Shown here piece by piece: positions 1 through 7,899 of a stretch of DNA of 64,000 nt. The stretch comes from PALSA-1006 sp041660815. Lineage in GTDB: Bacteria; Pseudomonadota; Gammaproteobacteria; Burkholderiales; Gallionellaceae. The first letter of the stretch is position 1; every line of letters begins with the position of its first letter. Made by a program: the position numbers and the translations under genes. Where the stretch lies: contig JBAZVN010000009.1 of assembly GCA_041660815.1 (NCBI GenBank), positions 62,001-126,000 of the forward strand. The letters run 5' to 3'. The notes below the pieces were generated by a model. That model was not told the origin of the DNA. It worked only from the letters and a program-made list of their open reading frames with translations, and ran no database searches.

Positions 1-1404
1 CGGAAAGCCGCTCATCGTCCCGACCATCCCGTACCCGGCTATCGAAGTGCCTGTCATACACACATCTCCCATCATGCCGCCTGCCGTGCAATCCGCGTAT
101 GCAATTCGACTTAATTGAGCGGACGTTAACGTCGCGGTTGGATTCGCCGGATTGATATAAATCATGGCGTAAGCATTCGCAGCACTCTCCTGCCTATTGG
201 GATACCCATCATAAAGTCCGCTACCGGAGGTCGGTGCGAAGCCGCCCCCGTAGAATGTATTCGTGGTATTTAGCGCAAAAGTAGTGACTAACAAACCGCC
301 CTGTCCATCGCTCTGTGATGAAAGTTGATGCCTTAGTGAAACACTCTGCATCGGCGGGCCGGTCATCGATTCGGTCAGGGTGCCCTGCAAATCAGATACG
401 CTTCCAGTTGTTGAATTTAAGATAAAAGTACCGGTAAAAATGGAATCATTGGGTTGTGTGTCGGGCTCATAAAAAGTAGCGGTAACTGTGTATTGCGTTA
501 ACACCTCGACGGGTGATGCGGGCGCGCCATAATTAATGCCATCGTTAGTGGCAGCCACCAGAAACGCATAGCCCGAACAGCTTGACGGACAACTCACACT
601 GAGCGGAGAACTGGCTCCCGTTACCGAGAGTCCCGCAGGATTTGAGGTAACCTGATAGCCCGTGATCGGACTGCCCCCGCTGGAGCTTGGCCCGTCAAAA
701 CTAATGAGTACCGTATTGGGGACATGGCCCAACGTGGCGCTGACATTTCCGGGTGATCCCGGCGCGCTAAGTGAGCCCGTCCAAGCGCCCACACTCAGCG
801 TTTGGGTAATTTGCGGGGCGGCATCATAGTTGGCATCACCCGATTGATTGGCAGCAATCATGCAGTCGCCGACAGCAAGACTGCTGACCACACCGCGTAG
901 ACTATCCACACTACAAACACCCGGAGTTATGCTGCTATAACTGATAGTCAGACCGGATGAAACGCTCGCCGGGACCTGTGCAGTGCCGTATAAGGTCAAC
1001 GCGGGGGCTGCAGCAAAGCTCAATGTTTGAAGACGATTATTGATCACGGCAATATTAAGTGTCACCCCGGCAGCCGGAGCATATTCACTATTTCCGGATT
1101 GGTTGGCAACGATGCTACAGGTTCCAGCAGTCAGCGCGGAAATCATACCGCTGCTGCTTGTCACGGAACAAACGCCGGGTGTGGTCGTGCCAAACACCAC
1201 CGGCAGCCCGGAACTGGCGCTTGCAGAAACGCTTGCCGTTCCACCCAACGTTAAAACCGGTGCGGATGCAAAACTGATGCTTTGCGGGTATGCCTTAATT
1301 TCGGCGCCGCCACGCCCGCAGCTCGCCAGCAATGCCCCTGCCAGCACCAAAACACCCAGCTTAATTTCATTACAACTGATTGATTTAATTGATATATATT
1401 TCAT
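1..1404 (-). CDS. Ig-like-repeat lipoprotein, 3' end outside window
   Basis: The frame is open from the ATG at 1404 to the window edge, giving 468 codons without a stop. The N-terminus is a lipoprotein signal: a charged start, the hydrophobic run LGVLVLAGALLAS, then Cys in a lipobox (L-L-A-S-C), so an envelope-anchored protein is expected. Two tandem bacterial Ig-like (Big) repeats follow; each contains G-V-C-S-V, then G-x-C-x-I-x-A-N-Q-S-G-x-x-x-Y. A fibronectin-III/IPTL-like stretch (ITGYQVTSNPAG) and a Gly/Thr-rich region of unknown fold come next. The start lies one base after the stop of the TonB receptor gene and has no clear ribosome binding site, so translational coupling in one operon is likely. 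The function is unknown; a surface partner of the receptor is an inference. Confidence 0.75.
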   Translation of the reverse strand, partial: MKYISIKSISCNEIKLGVLVLAGALLASCGRGGAEIKAYPQSISFASAPVLTLGGTASVSASASSGLPVVFGTTTPGVCSVTSSSGMISALTAGTCSIVANQSGNSEYAPAAGVTLNIAVINNRLQTLSFAAAPALTLYGTAQVPASVSSGLTISYSSITPGVCSVDSLRGVVSSLAVGDCMIAANQSGDANYDAAPQITQTLSVGAWTGSLSAPGSPGNVSATLGHVPNTVLISFDGPSSSGGSPITGYQVTSNPAGLSVTGASSPLSVSCPSSCSGYAFLVAATNDGINYGAPASPVEVLTQYTVTATFYEPDTQPNDSIFTGTFILNSTTGSVSDLQGTLTESMTGPPMQSVSLRHQLSSQSDGQGGLLVTTFALNTTNTFYGGGFAPTSGSGLYDGYPNRQESAANAYAMIYINPANPTATLTSAQLSRIAYADCTAGGMMGDVCMTGTSIAGYGMVGTMSGFP

Positions 1405-1405
1405 A

Positions 1406-3598
1406 TTAAAAATGTAAATTCAACGCGGCGTTGAGCGACCTTCCCATGCCCGGAACTTGCACGCCCCAGGCTATGGTATTGGTGGACATCGAGTTTCCTT
1501 GGCCGACATAGGCACCGCCCAACGGCATTGCATAAAACCGGTTAAATACATTTTCGACGCCAATATCAAAACGCCCTTGTTTCCATTCATAGCTGCCGCG
1601 TAAATTAAGCAAACGATAGCTTTCGGTGCGGATTTCATTTCTAACGCTTGAAATAGTATTTTTTGCATCGACAACTTGCAATTCCGCGGTGCTGGTCCAT
1701 GTCGATACACGTTGTGCCAAAACCAGTTTGGCGTTCAGCGGCATGATGTTATACAGATTGTCGCCGGTGCTGAGATTTTCCCCCCGCACATAATTCAGCA
1801 GGCCGCTCACGCTGAAATGGCCAAAATTCTGCGTGCGCATTTGCACATTGCCGGATAAATCCAAACCATACAATCGGGCGGTATGATTGACATATTGCAG
1901 ATGCACAAAACCGGTTGCCGTGGTTTGATTTAACGCACTGCCGCATTGACCGAAATCACAGCGCCGTGCATCGATGTAATCTTCCACGTAAGTATAGTAA
2001 GCGGTGGTTTTAATACCCCACTGCTCTTTATCGGCATCGTGCCAATCGCCGCTGGCGCTCAGGGTGTGGGCGACTTCCGGCTGCACATTGATATTGCCGA
2101 TATACCCGTTGCCATCACCGACAAAATTATTCATTAAATCGGCCATCGCATTGGTGGACCAAGGGTAGCGCTGATACAGATTGGGCGAACGCGATTTGCG
2201 CGCGTAACCGGCATCAAAAATGCGCGCTTCGTCCGGCTCATAGCGTGCCAACGCCGCCATATCCCAGTTGACATCCGTGCGTGCGCGACTGCTTGCATTA
2301 AACGTGGCGGCATCATCTCCCCACATCGGCAAGCCATTGTCGTAACCTTGCACGGGTGCCGCATTCATGCTGACAATATCGCTGCGCAGTCCGATCAAAC
2401 TCACCCATTCCGCGCCCCAATTGGCTTCCCATTCAGCAAAAAAATCCAAGCGATCACGCTTGCCGTAATCCACATTCCAAAACGCATTTGGGCCCATCGT
2501 GCCGCCCGCTGCCGGCCACCAGTCATATAAAGTGTAATTTTGATACTCGCCCCCCGTACGCAAAATATCCTGATTGGCTAAAAAAATATTTCCCTGCGCC
2601 ATTACTCCCGTGGTGCGCGCTTCGGTTTCCATCGGCATGCCCAATGTTCCGTAGGTAAAACGATCCGGCCCCATGTTCATTTTATGCGTGGTAATTTGGT
2701 CAAAAAATCGCGCTTCAAAATCACCCCACTCATACACGCCGTTATAGCGCAGATTGAGTTGGGAACCCTGGTTGCCGGTCATATCCATTCGCTGATTGGG
2801 AAACCCTTCAAAGCTGACATTTTGCAGACCGACGTTGAGCTGCACCAGGTGCGCGCCATGCCGCAGCGCAACGCCAATATCTTGATTAATAGATTTAAAT
2901 TCTGAAGAGCCCACTTCGTTGCCCGCCAACCAGCGGCTCCCGGATGTTCCGGGGCCGACGTTCTTGAATGCTTGCGCCGCAAAATAATTGCCCGCCTGTG
3001 CACTGGATACGTTGTAAGTGAAATTCAAAAATTCATTGGCCAGTGTGGCTGAAAGATTGCCGCCGTATGCGCTGTTATTGCTCCGGAAAAAGCTGCCGAC
3101 TTTACCCTGAGTAAAATATTTTTCTTCCTCTCCGGCGAATTCCGGCGCGGTCGATTTCACTTGAATCGTGCCGCCGATACTGTCGCCGCCCACGCTGACC
3201 GGGGTGATACCGGCATAGACAGTGGCGCTGGCCACATTGGTGGGATCAATATAGGACAGCGCGGAATTCATGTGATTAGGACAGGCGGACATCAGATCCA
3301 TGCCGTCCACCTGAATGCGCAATCGATCATCTGCCAGTCCGTGAATAACCGGCAAACTGGAAACGCCGCCCGCGCCATAAAGACTAACCCCGGGAACATC
3401 CTGCAGCAATTTAGCACTGTCGCTGGTCGTGGCACGTTGCGCCGAAATTTCCTTCTTTTGCGGAGATGCTGCTCCCAACGTTGAATTGCCGGACTTTGCC
3501 GCCGTAACAACCTGCTCGCTTAACATAATGGAATTAATGCCCTCCATATCGGACTGCATATCCTCTGAAATAGCCGCAAATGGAATCACCGCGAACAA
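1406..3598 (-). CDS. TonB-dependent outer-membrane receptor, OprC/NosA copper-receptor-like
   Basis: A 730-residue outer-membrane gated channel. A TonB-box-like SEQVVTAA lies near residue 30. A plug domain follows (LLQDVPGVSLYG; VDGMDLMSACPNHMNSALSYI-type segment; SVGGDSIGGTIQV), then a 22-strand-type barrel ending in a terminal Phe (ALNLHF). The CPNHM segment resembles the metal-site region of OprC/NosA copper receptors, and the divergent neighbour is a PCuAC copper chaperone, so copper uptake is the likely role; the substrate is inferred. The TTG start at 3598 would cut the signal peptide short. In-frame codons upstream back to 3631 read IIKFPFKLIIALFAVIPFAA, a better signal peptide, but no ATG, GTG or TTG exists there, so the true start may be an ATA/ATC/ATT codon. 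Confidence 0.85.
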   Translation of the reverse strand: MFAVIPFAAISEDMQSDMEGINSIMLSEQVVTAAKSGNSTLGAASPQKKEISAQRATTSDSAKLLQDVPGVSLYGAGGVSSLPVIHGLADDRLRIQVDGMDLMSACPNHMNSALSYIDPTNVASATVYAGITPVSVGGDSIGGTIQVKSTAPEFAGEEEKYFTQGKVGSFFRSNNSAYGGNLSATLANEFLNFTYNVSSAQAGNYFAAQAFKNVGPGTSGSRWLAGNEVGSSEFKSINQDIGVALRHGAHLVQLNVGLQNVSFEGFPNQRMDMTGNQGSQLNLRYNGVYEWGDFEARFFDQITTHKMNMGPDRFTYGTLGMPMETEARTTGVMAQGNIFLANQDILRTGGEYQNYTLYDWWPAAGGTMGPNAFWNVDYGKRDRLDFFAEWEANWGAEWVSLIGLRSDIVSMNAAPVQGYDNGLPMWGDDAATFNASSRARTDVNWDMAALARYEPDEARIFDAGYARKSRSPNLYQRYPWSTNAMADLMNNFVGDGNGYIGNINVQPEVAHTLSASGDWHDADKEQWGIKTTAYYTYVEDYIDARRCDFGQCGSALNQTTATGFVHLQYVNHTARLYGLDLSGNVQMRTQNFGHFSVSGLLNYVRGENLSTGDNLYNIMPLNAKLVLAQRVSTWTSTAELQVVDAKNTISSVRNEIRTESYRLLNLRGSYEWKQGRFDIGVENVFNRFYAMPLGGAYVGQGNSMSTNTIAWGVQVPGMGRSLNAALNLHF

Positions 3599-3657
3599 CG
3601 CTATAATTAATTTGAAAGGAAATTTTATGATTTCAGCCCGTTATTCAAGGATTATTT

Positions 3658-3792
3658 GTGATTGATTATGCCCGCAAGGGCGATGGATTTTACTATGCGT
3701 ATTGCGGCATTAATGCAAAACCGGGAGGGGTGCGACAATATGTCGCAGGGCGATTAAATCCGAAGCAAATTTTATGGGCGGGAATCGGCTAA
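3658..3792 (+). CDS. possible small ORF, 44 codons, followed by terminator
   Basis: A GTG-started frame (44 residues, V-I-D-Y-A-R-K-G-D-G-F-Y-Y-A-Y-C-G-I-N-A...) lies between the divergent TonB receptor and PCuAC genes. It has an AAGG seven bases before the GTG and ends eight bases before a hairpin plus T-run at 3800-3830. The product is basic and aromatic (many Y, G, R) and matches no family I recognise. Its length is well within chance expectation, so it could equally be non-coding leader DNA; the only positive sign is the terminator placed immediately after the stop. Confidence 0.25.
   Translation: MIDYARKGDGFYYAYCGINAKPGGVRQYVAGRLNPKQILWAGIG
3731..3747. promoter_or_regulatory. perfect inverted repeat TGCGACA-ATA-TGTCGCA, operator candidate
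   Basis: Seven-base arms match perfectly around a three-base centre, in the divergent intergenic region of the TonB receptor and PCuAC genes. The symmetry and size suit a dimeric regulator. The cognate regulator is not identifiable from the sequence and none is encoded nearby. Confidence 0.45.
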
Positions 3793-3799
3793 AATGCCG

Positions 3800-3830
3800 C
3801 GCCACACCAACCCGATGTGGCGATTTTTTT
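3800..3830 (+). terminator. hairpin plus T7, directly before PCuAC ribosome binding site
   Basis: A CGCCAC stem at 3800-3805 pairs with GTGGCG at 3817-3822 and is followed by A and seven T. The GGAG ribosome binding site of the PCuAC gene begins at 3831, immediately after the T-run. It is either the terminator of the small upstream ORF or an attenuator in the PCuAC leader. Confidence 0.5.
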
Positions 3831-3843
3831 GGAGAAATACATC

Positions 3844-4305
3844 ATGAATAAATTTTTATGGGCAGGAATCATTACCTGCTTTTCAATTGCTCAGGCTTTT
3901 GCGGCAGATGTGGAAGTAACACAGGCATGGGCGCGCGCCACTGCACCGGGTCAAGACAGCGCCGCTGTTGCGATGCAAATTACCAGCGCCCAAGATGCCA
4001 ACATTATCAGCGTCAGCAGCAGCGCTTCAAGCAGTGCGGAAATTCACAGCATGGTGCATGAGAACGGCATGATGATTATGCGCGCTTTGGATTTGCTGCC
4101 CTTAAAAGCCAATCAGGAAGTTTCGCTGGGCGCGGATGGCAACCATCTGATGCTGATCGGTTTGAAGAAACCACTAAAACAAGGCGACTCTGTCACGCTA
4201 ATGATCACCGTTGAATTCGCCGACAAACATACCGAAAAAGTAAAAGTGAAGGCGCTGGTTAAAGCGCTGACCACCGGTCACGAAGAACACCAGCATCATC
4301 ATTAA
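3844..4305 (+). CDS. periplasmic copper chaperone, PCuAC family
   Basis: A 153-residue secreted protein. The ATG at 3844 is preferred over 3817 because GGAG lies nine bases upstream and the protein then starts with a clean signal peptide (MNKFLWAGIITCFSIAQAFA, cleavage before AD). The PCuAC (formerly DUF461) pattern is present: WARAT near the N-terminus, H-S-M followed by an M-M-I-M cluster, then N-H-L-M-L-I-G-L before the last strands, which supply the His/Met Cu(I) ligands. The C-terminus is a His-rich tail (HEEHQHHH) that may add metal sites. In this family copper is delivered to cytochrome oxidase maturation. It is divergent from an OprC-like receptor, which supports a copper role. Confidence 0.88.
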   Translation: MNKFLWAGIITCFSIAQAFAADVEVTQAWARATAPGQDSAAVAMQITSAQDANIISVSSSASSSAEIHSMVHENGMMIMRALDLLPLKANQEVSLGADGNHLMLIGLKKPLKQGDSVTLMITVEFADKHTEKVKVKALVKALTTGHEEHQHHH

Positions 4306-4336
4306 CCCTCCCCTGTTTTATCTCAGAAAAAACATT

Positions 4337-4461
4337 TGCCACAGAGAGCACAGAGTACACAGAGAAAACCGTGGTTCTTCTCAAACTTTTGTGCTCACCC
4401 AACAGGTGACAACAAAAGCGATGCTAATCTTCTAATTTTTCTCTGTGTTCTCTGTGGCTTA
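4337..4461. repeat. dispersed 'CACAGAG' inverted repeat, copy 1
   Basis: The left arm GCCACAGAGAGCACAGAG and right arm CTCTGTGTTCTCTGTGGC are near-perfect inverted repeats around about 70 bp. A second copy lies at 27360-27484. It sits downstream of the PCuAC and flhB genes, which converge here, and could form an extended hairpin in either transcript. Confidence 0.6.
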
Positions 4462-4472
4462 AATTGCCGTTA

Positions 4473-5645
4473 TTAGGTTTGTTCCTCCTCGTTCGCCAAT
4501 TCCGGATTCGCCGTGTACGGATCGAGCTCTTTTGGAACGGGCAATTCGCCTGGCTGTTTGGGATACGCGCCGCCGGTGGTTTGATAACGTTTCAACTGGT
4601 ACACATAGGCCAGCACTTCGGCAACGGCGGTGTACAAAGCTTCCGGAATACTTTGCCCCAAATCAGTATGCTTATACAAGGCACGCGCCAGAGGAGGGGC
4701 TTCCAAAATCGGTATATTGTTGGCTTTGGCTATTTCCTTGATTTTGGCCGCCATCAAATGCGTTCCTTTGGCCACCACTACCGGCGCACGCATACCGCTT
4801 TCGCTGTACTTTAAGGCGACCGAGAAGTGGGTCGGGTTGGTCACAACCACATCGGCGGTCGGTATCTCCGACATCATGCGGCGACGAGCCATCTCGCGCT
4901 GCATACTGCGTACCCGTGCTTTGACCTGCGGATCGCCTTCGGTTTCTTTGGCTTCCTGACGCACCTCTTCTTTGGTCATCTTCAGCTTCTTGGTGTGCTC
5001 CCACAACTGGAAGGGCACATCCACCGCCACGATCAGCAGCATACCGCCCATAATGGTGGCAAAACACATCCACATGACACTGCCCAAATGCGGAATCGAA
5101 GTCACTACCGGCTCACTCACCAGCAGCAACATCGCATCGCGATTATGCCAAATTGCCCAGGCACCGATACCTCCTACAATCAACGACTTAATAATCGCCT
5201 TTAATAGTTCTACCAAGCTATTAACCGAAAACATACGGCCTAAGCCGGTGATCGGATTGAGCTTGGAAAAATTGGGCGCAAGGGGTTTAAACGTCCACAA
5301 CCAACCGTTCAAAAGCAGAGGAGAGAAAGTGGCCACCACCAGCAGCAGTAACAGAAAAGGCAAAAAAGTCAGCAAGGTTGCCAAAGACAGCTCGTGCAAA
5401 CGCGGCATGAGCAATTCGGATTTGAAAATAAGATCCTGATTAAGCGTTAACCCTTCGCGGAGCATTTTGATAAGCTCATTGGATAGGGACGATCCCATCA
5501 ACCAAAGGCCGGCTCCCCCTGCCATCAAAATCGTAAACGTGGATAATTCACGCGAACGCGCAACCTGCCCTTCTTCACGCGCCTGATCCAAGCGCCGTTG
5601 CGAGGGTAGTTCTGATTTTTCTAAGTCACTATCTTCCGATGCCAT
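4473..5645 (-). CDS. flhB: flagellar export apparatus protein FlhB
   Basis: A 390-residue inner-membrane component of the flagellar type III export gate that switches substrate from rod/hook to filament. A hydrophilic N-terminus (EKSELPSQRRLDQAREEGQVARS) is typical of FlhB. Four membrane segments lie near residues 35-55, 90-112, 145-165 and 188-210. The cytoplasmic domain carries the autocleavage motif N270-P271-T272-H273, as in E. coli (NPTH at 269-272). Length matches the family. It is not beside other flagellar structural genes here. Its C-terminal tail (KQPGELPVPKELDPYTANPELANEEEQT region) is longer than in many homologues. Confidence 0.95.
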   Translation of the reverse strand: MASEDSDLEKSELPSQRRLDQAREEGQVARSRELSTFTILMAGGAGLWLMGSSLSNELIKMLREGLTLNQDLIFKSELLMPRLHELSLATLLTFLPFLLLLLVVATFSPLLLNGWLWTFKPLAPNFSKLNPITGLGRMFSVNSLVELLKAIIKSLIVGGIGAWAIWHNRDAMLLLVSEPVVTSIPHLGSVMWMCFATIMGGMLLIVAVDVPFQLWEHTKKLKMTKEEVRQEAKETEGDPQVKARVRSMQREMARRRMMSEIPTADVVVTNPTHFSVALKYSESGMRAPVVVAKGTHLMAAKIKEIAKANNIPILEAPPLARALYKHTDLGQSIPEALYTAVAEVLAYVYQLKRYQTTGGAYPKQPGELPVPKELDPYTANPELANEEEQT

Positions 5646-5806
5646 GCCGATTTACTCCATTGGTCATGGCTATTATCGGGGATAGTAATTAAATCAATGC
5701 CGGGAAAAGGCGGTGTAATTCAAGGTATTTGTGCGAACCTACTGCTTTATGACACTTCTATAAATTCAATTTTCTGATGGAACTACTAGCCATCTCACTG
5801 GTGAAA

Positions 5807-5851
5807 CTACTAGCCATTCCACTAAGGCAGCAAGCTGCCAAGTGGCTGGTT
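5807..5851. repeat. REP-like hairpin GGCAGC-AA-GCTGCC, copy 1
   Basis: An imperfect palindrome built on GGCAGCAAGCTGCC with outer arms CTAGCCA and TGGCTGG. Related copies lie at 19140-19180 and 27493-27535. It sits in the 337-base gap between flhB and the PAS-PP2C gene; that gap holds only repeats. Confidence 0.6.
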
Positions 5852-5885
5852 AAAAGCTGCAAAAAACGCAGCAAGTGATTGGTTA

Positions 5886-6003
5886 GAAGCTAGGCAAGGC
5901 GCGAACAAAAAATTAGGACGCGGCATATGCATGATATGTAAGGAGTAATTTTTTGTGAGCAACGCAGCATCGCGAGGTAAATTTAATTTTTAGAGGTGTC
6001 CTT
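5886..6003. repeat. MITE-like element, truncated copy lacking left terminal repeat
   Basis: About 115 bp closely matching, in inverted orientation, the element at 46141-46282 (shared blocks include GCGAACAAAAAATTAGGACG and GAGCAACGCAGCATCGCGA). Only the end with AAATTTAATTTTTAGAGG is retained. That end supplies the last codons and the stop of the PAS-PP2C gene, so insertion has remodelled its C-terminus. Confidence 0.7.
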
Positions 6004-7794
6004 TGCTTCTTCGCCGAGATCAAACCTGACTACCACTTCAGAGCCATTGCCGATAAAGTGCACGGTACGGCAAATTCCGGAGAGCAAGGTAATGCCGCGT
6101 CCATGCGGTTGCGTGTCCATTGCGCCGGACAGATTCCAGCGATGGTGGTTAAATCCATCGCCGCTATCTTTGAAGCGAATGCGCAAAAATTCACTGCCAT
6201 CTTCATTCAATATTTTTTTCAGATGCATCTGAATATGCCCCTCTTCTGCACTGGCGAGGCGTTTTGCGCGTTCATCAAAATATTTTTCCATGCCCTCTTC
6301 ATGCTGCTTAAGTGTGGAGTCCAGCTTTAAAATGCCGTGATCCAGAGCATTGTTATACAACTCCGACAAGATCATAAATATCTTGCCGCTTTGCTCTTTA
6401 TCTTTCCCCACCTGCTGCACAATATCCAGCAGCAGCGGCACCACATCTAATTTTCTGATTTGTTGAATATCCAATGCGAGAGAGAAATGCCAGACAATAT
6501 GTTCCGGACCGGACGCCGATACCTTTCCTTCCCGCTTGCGCACCGGCAAGTTACTGATAATTTCACACTGCGCCAACATCAGGGCGATATCATCGGTGGC
6601 CGCAACACGAATACCGCTGAATTTATTGAGCGCTTGCCGGAGTATTTCCAAGCGCAAATTCGCAGCGGGGGTTTGCAGCGTTTTCAATAAGCGCGCCAAC
6701 CCGAATTGCTCACCTTGCTCATTCTCCAATTCGATTGCGCCATCGGAAAACATCAACACACTCTGCCCCGGCTGATCATAGGAATAATATTCAATCGAAG
6801 CGTCAAACTCCTGGCGCGTCAAAATCCCCATGGCCAAGTGACGCGATTTAAATTCATGAATCGTATTTCCGTCACCATCAATCACCAGCGGGGGAGGACA
6901 ACCGCCACACCAAACTTCAACCATGCCCGCATGCGGATCAATCGCGACAATCGTGGCCGCAACAAAATGGCTGACCGGCAACGATTGTTTTACTTTGGCA
7001 TTGATTTCCTGGGCGATTGTTGAAATATTAAAACCCTTGGAAGTCATCGAATAGAAAGGATGAATTATCGGCATGGCAGCGAGTGCGGCAGCCAGACCGT
7101 GCCCCGTACTATCCGCCAATAACAAATGCAAACGCGCATCCGGGGTGCGTGCCATTGCCAATAAATCCCCGCTAAAATTTTCTGCGGGCTGCAACTGAAA
7201 CTGCACGGAAGGATCTTTGATTTTATCCAGAGCAATCAAACGATTCATATAGCCTGCGGCAATGCGCTGTTCTTGTTCTTTACGCTCCAGATATTCTTCC
7301 TGCGCGACAATTTTTTCAGCCAGCCGCTGTTGCAGCATCACGACATAATATTCGTCCGGCTTACTGAAAGATTTTGGCAGCATCTTGCCTTCACTCACCG
7401 AACGGTAGAGTTTTATTGCAGACGCTATTTGTGCGGGGGTGGGTTTAAAGCGCAGGGATACATAACCGACTGTTTTACCCTGTTCAAAAATTGGAGTGAT
7501 GTTCGCATCCACCCAATAATAATCGCCATTTTTACACCGGTTCTTAATAATTCCATGCCAGGATTCACCCGCTTCAATGGTATCCCACGCATGCTGAAAA
7601 ACTCGCGGCGGTACATCCGGATGACGGATGATATTGTGCGCATGCCCAATCAGTTCGTTTTCCAAAAAACCCGAGGCTTCACGAAACGCTTCATTGCAAT
7701 AAGTGATAATGCCTTTCAAGTCGGTTTTGGAAACCAACACACACTCTTCCGACAAAACATATTCATTGTCCGTAACAGGTAAATTAATTTTCAT
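5983..7794 (-). CDS. PAS sensor / PP2C (SpoIIE) phosphatase / HATPase protein
   Basis: 603 residues from the ATG at 7794, chosen because a GGGGGG purine run lies just upstream and the protein then begins like the Aer-type receptors (MKINLPVTDNEYVL). Residues ~10-120 form an Aer-like PAS domain (CNEAFREASGF; HNIIRHPDVPP; YYWVDANITPIFE). A short coiled coil leads to a PP2C/SpoIIE phosphatase (FSGDLL, LADSTGHGL, FSDGAIE, DDIALML) at ~195-410, then an RsbW-like HATPase (LSELYNNALDHG, DSGDGF, GRGITLL) at ~440-595. This is the phosphatase-plus-kinase arrangement of HsbR/RsbU-type partner switching. There are no membrane segments, so it is cytoplasmic. Its likely partner is the STAS protein at 11751-12059. 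The final residues (DTSKN) and stop come from a repeat element. Confidence 0.88.
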   Translation of the reverse strand: MKINLPVTDNEYVLSEECVLVSKTDLKGIITYCNEAFREASGFLENELIGHAHNIIRHPDVPPRVFQHAWDTIEAGESWHGIIKNRCKNGDYYWVDANITPIFEQGKTVGYVSLRFKPTPAQIASAIKLYRSVSEGKMLPKSFSKPDEYYVVMLQQRLAEKIVAQEEYLERKEQEQRIAAGYMNRLIALDKIKDPSVQFQLQPAENFSGDLLAMARTPDARLHLLLADSTGHGLAAALAAMPIIHPFYSMTSKGFNISTIAQEINAKVKQSLPVSHFVAATIVAIDPHAGMVEVWCGGCPPPLVIDGDGNTIHEFKSRHLAMGILTRQEFDASIEYYSYDQPGQSVLMFSDGAIELENEQGEQFGLARLLKTLQTPAANLRLEILRQALNKFSGIRVAATDDIALMLAQCEIISNLPVRKREGKVSASGPEHIVWHFSLALDIQQIRKLDVVPLLLDIVQQVGKDKEQSGKIFMILSELYNNALDHGILKLDSTLKQHEEGMEKYFDERAKRLASAEEGHIQMHLKKILNEDGSEFLRIRFKDSGDGFNHHRWNLSGAMDTQPHGRGITLLSGICRTVHFIGNGSEVVVRFDLGEEAKDTSKN

Positions 7795-7899
7795 CGCCCC
7801 CCCTTTTTTACCGACTTCAGACTGCTTCAAGAAAGACAATTTGCCAGAGAAATATCAAAATTAACACTTATAAAACAGTCTGTTATAAAAATTAAACGG

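Noticed and set aside
4827..5439. Plus-strand frames of 125-155 codons opposite flhB
   Set aside because: FlhB is intact and conserved on the other strand, and these frames lack any family signature or ribosome binding site.
5646..5720. Sigma-28 promoter before flhB (CCCGATAA on the minus strand near 5675)
   Set aside because: The -10-like octamer matches 7 of 8, but the expected TAAAGTTT element is missing at the right distance.
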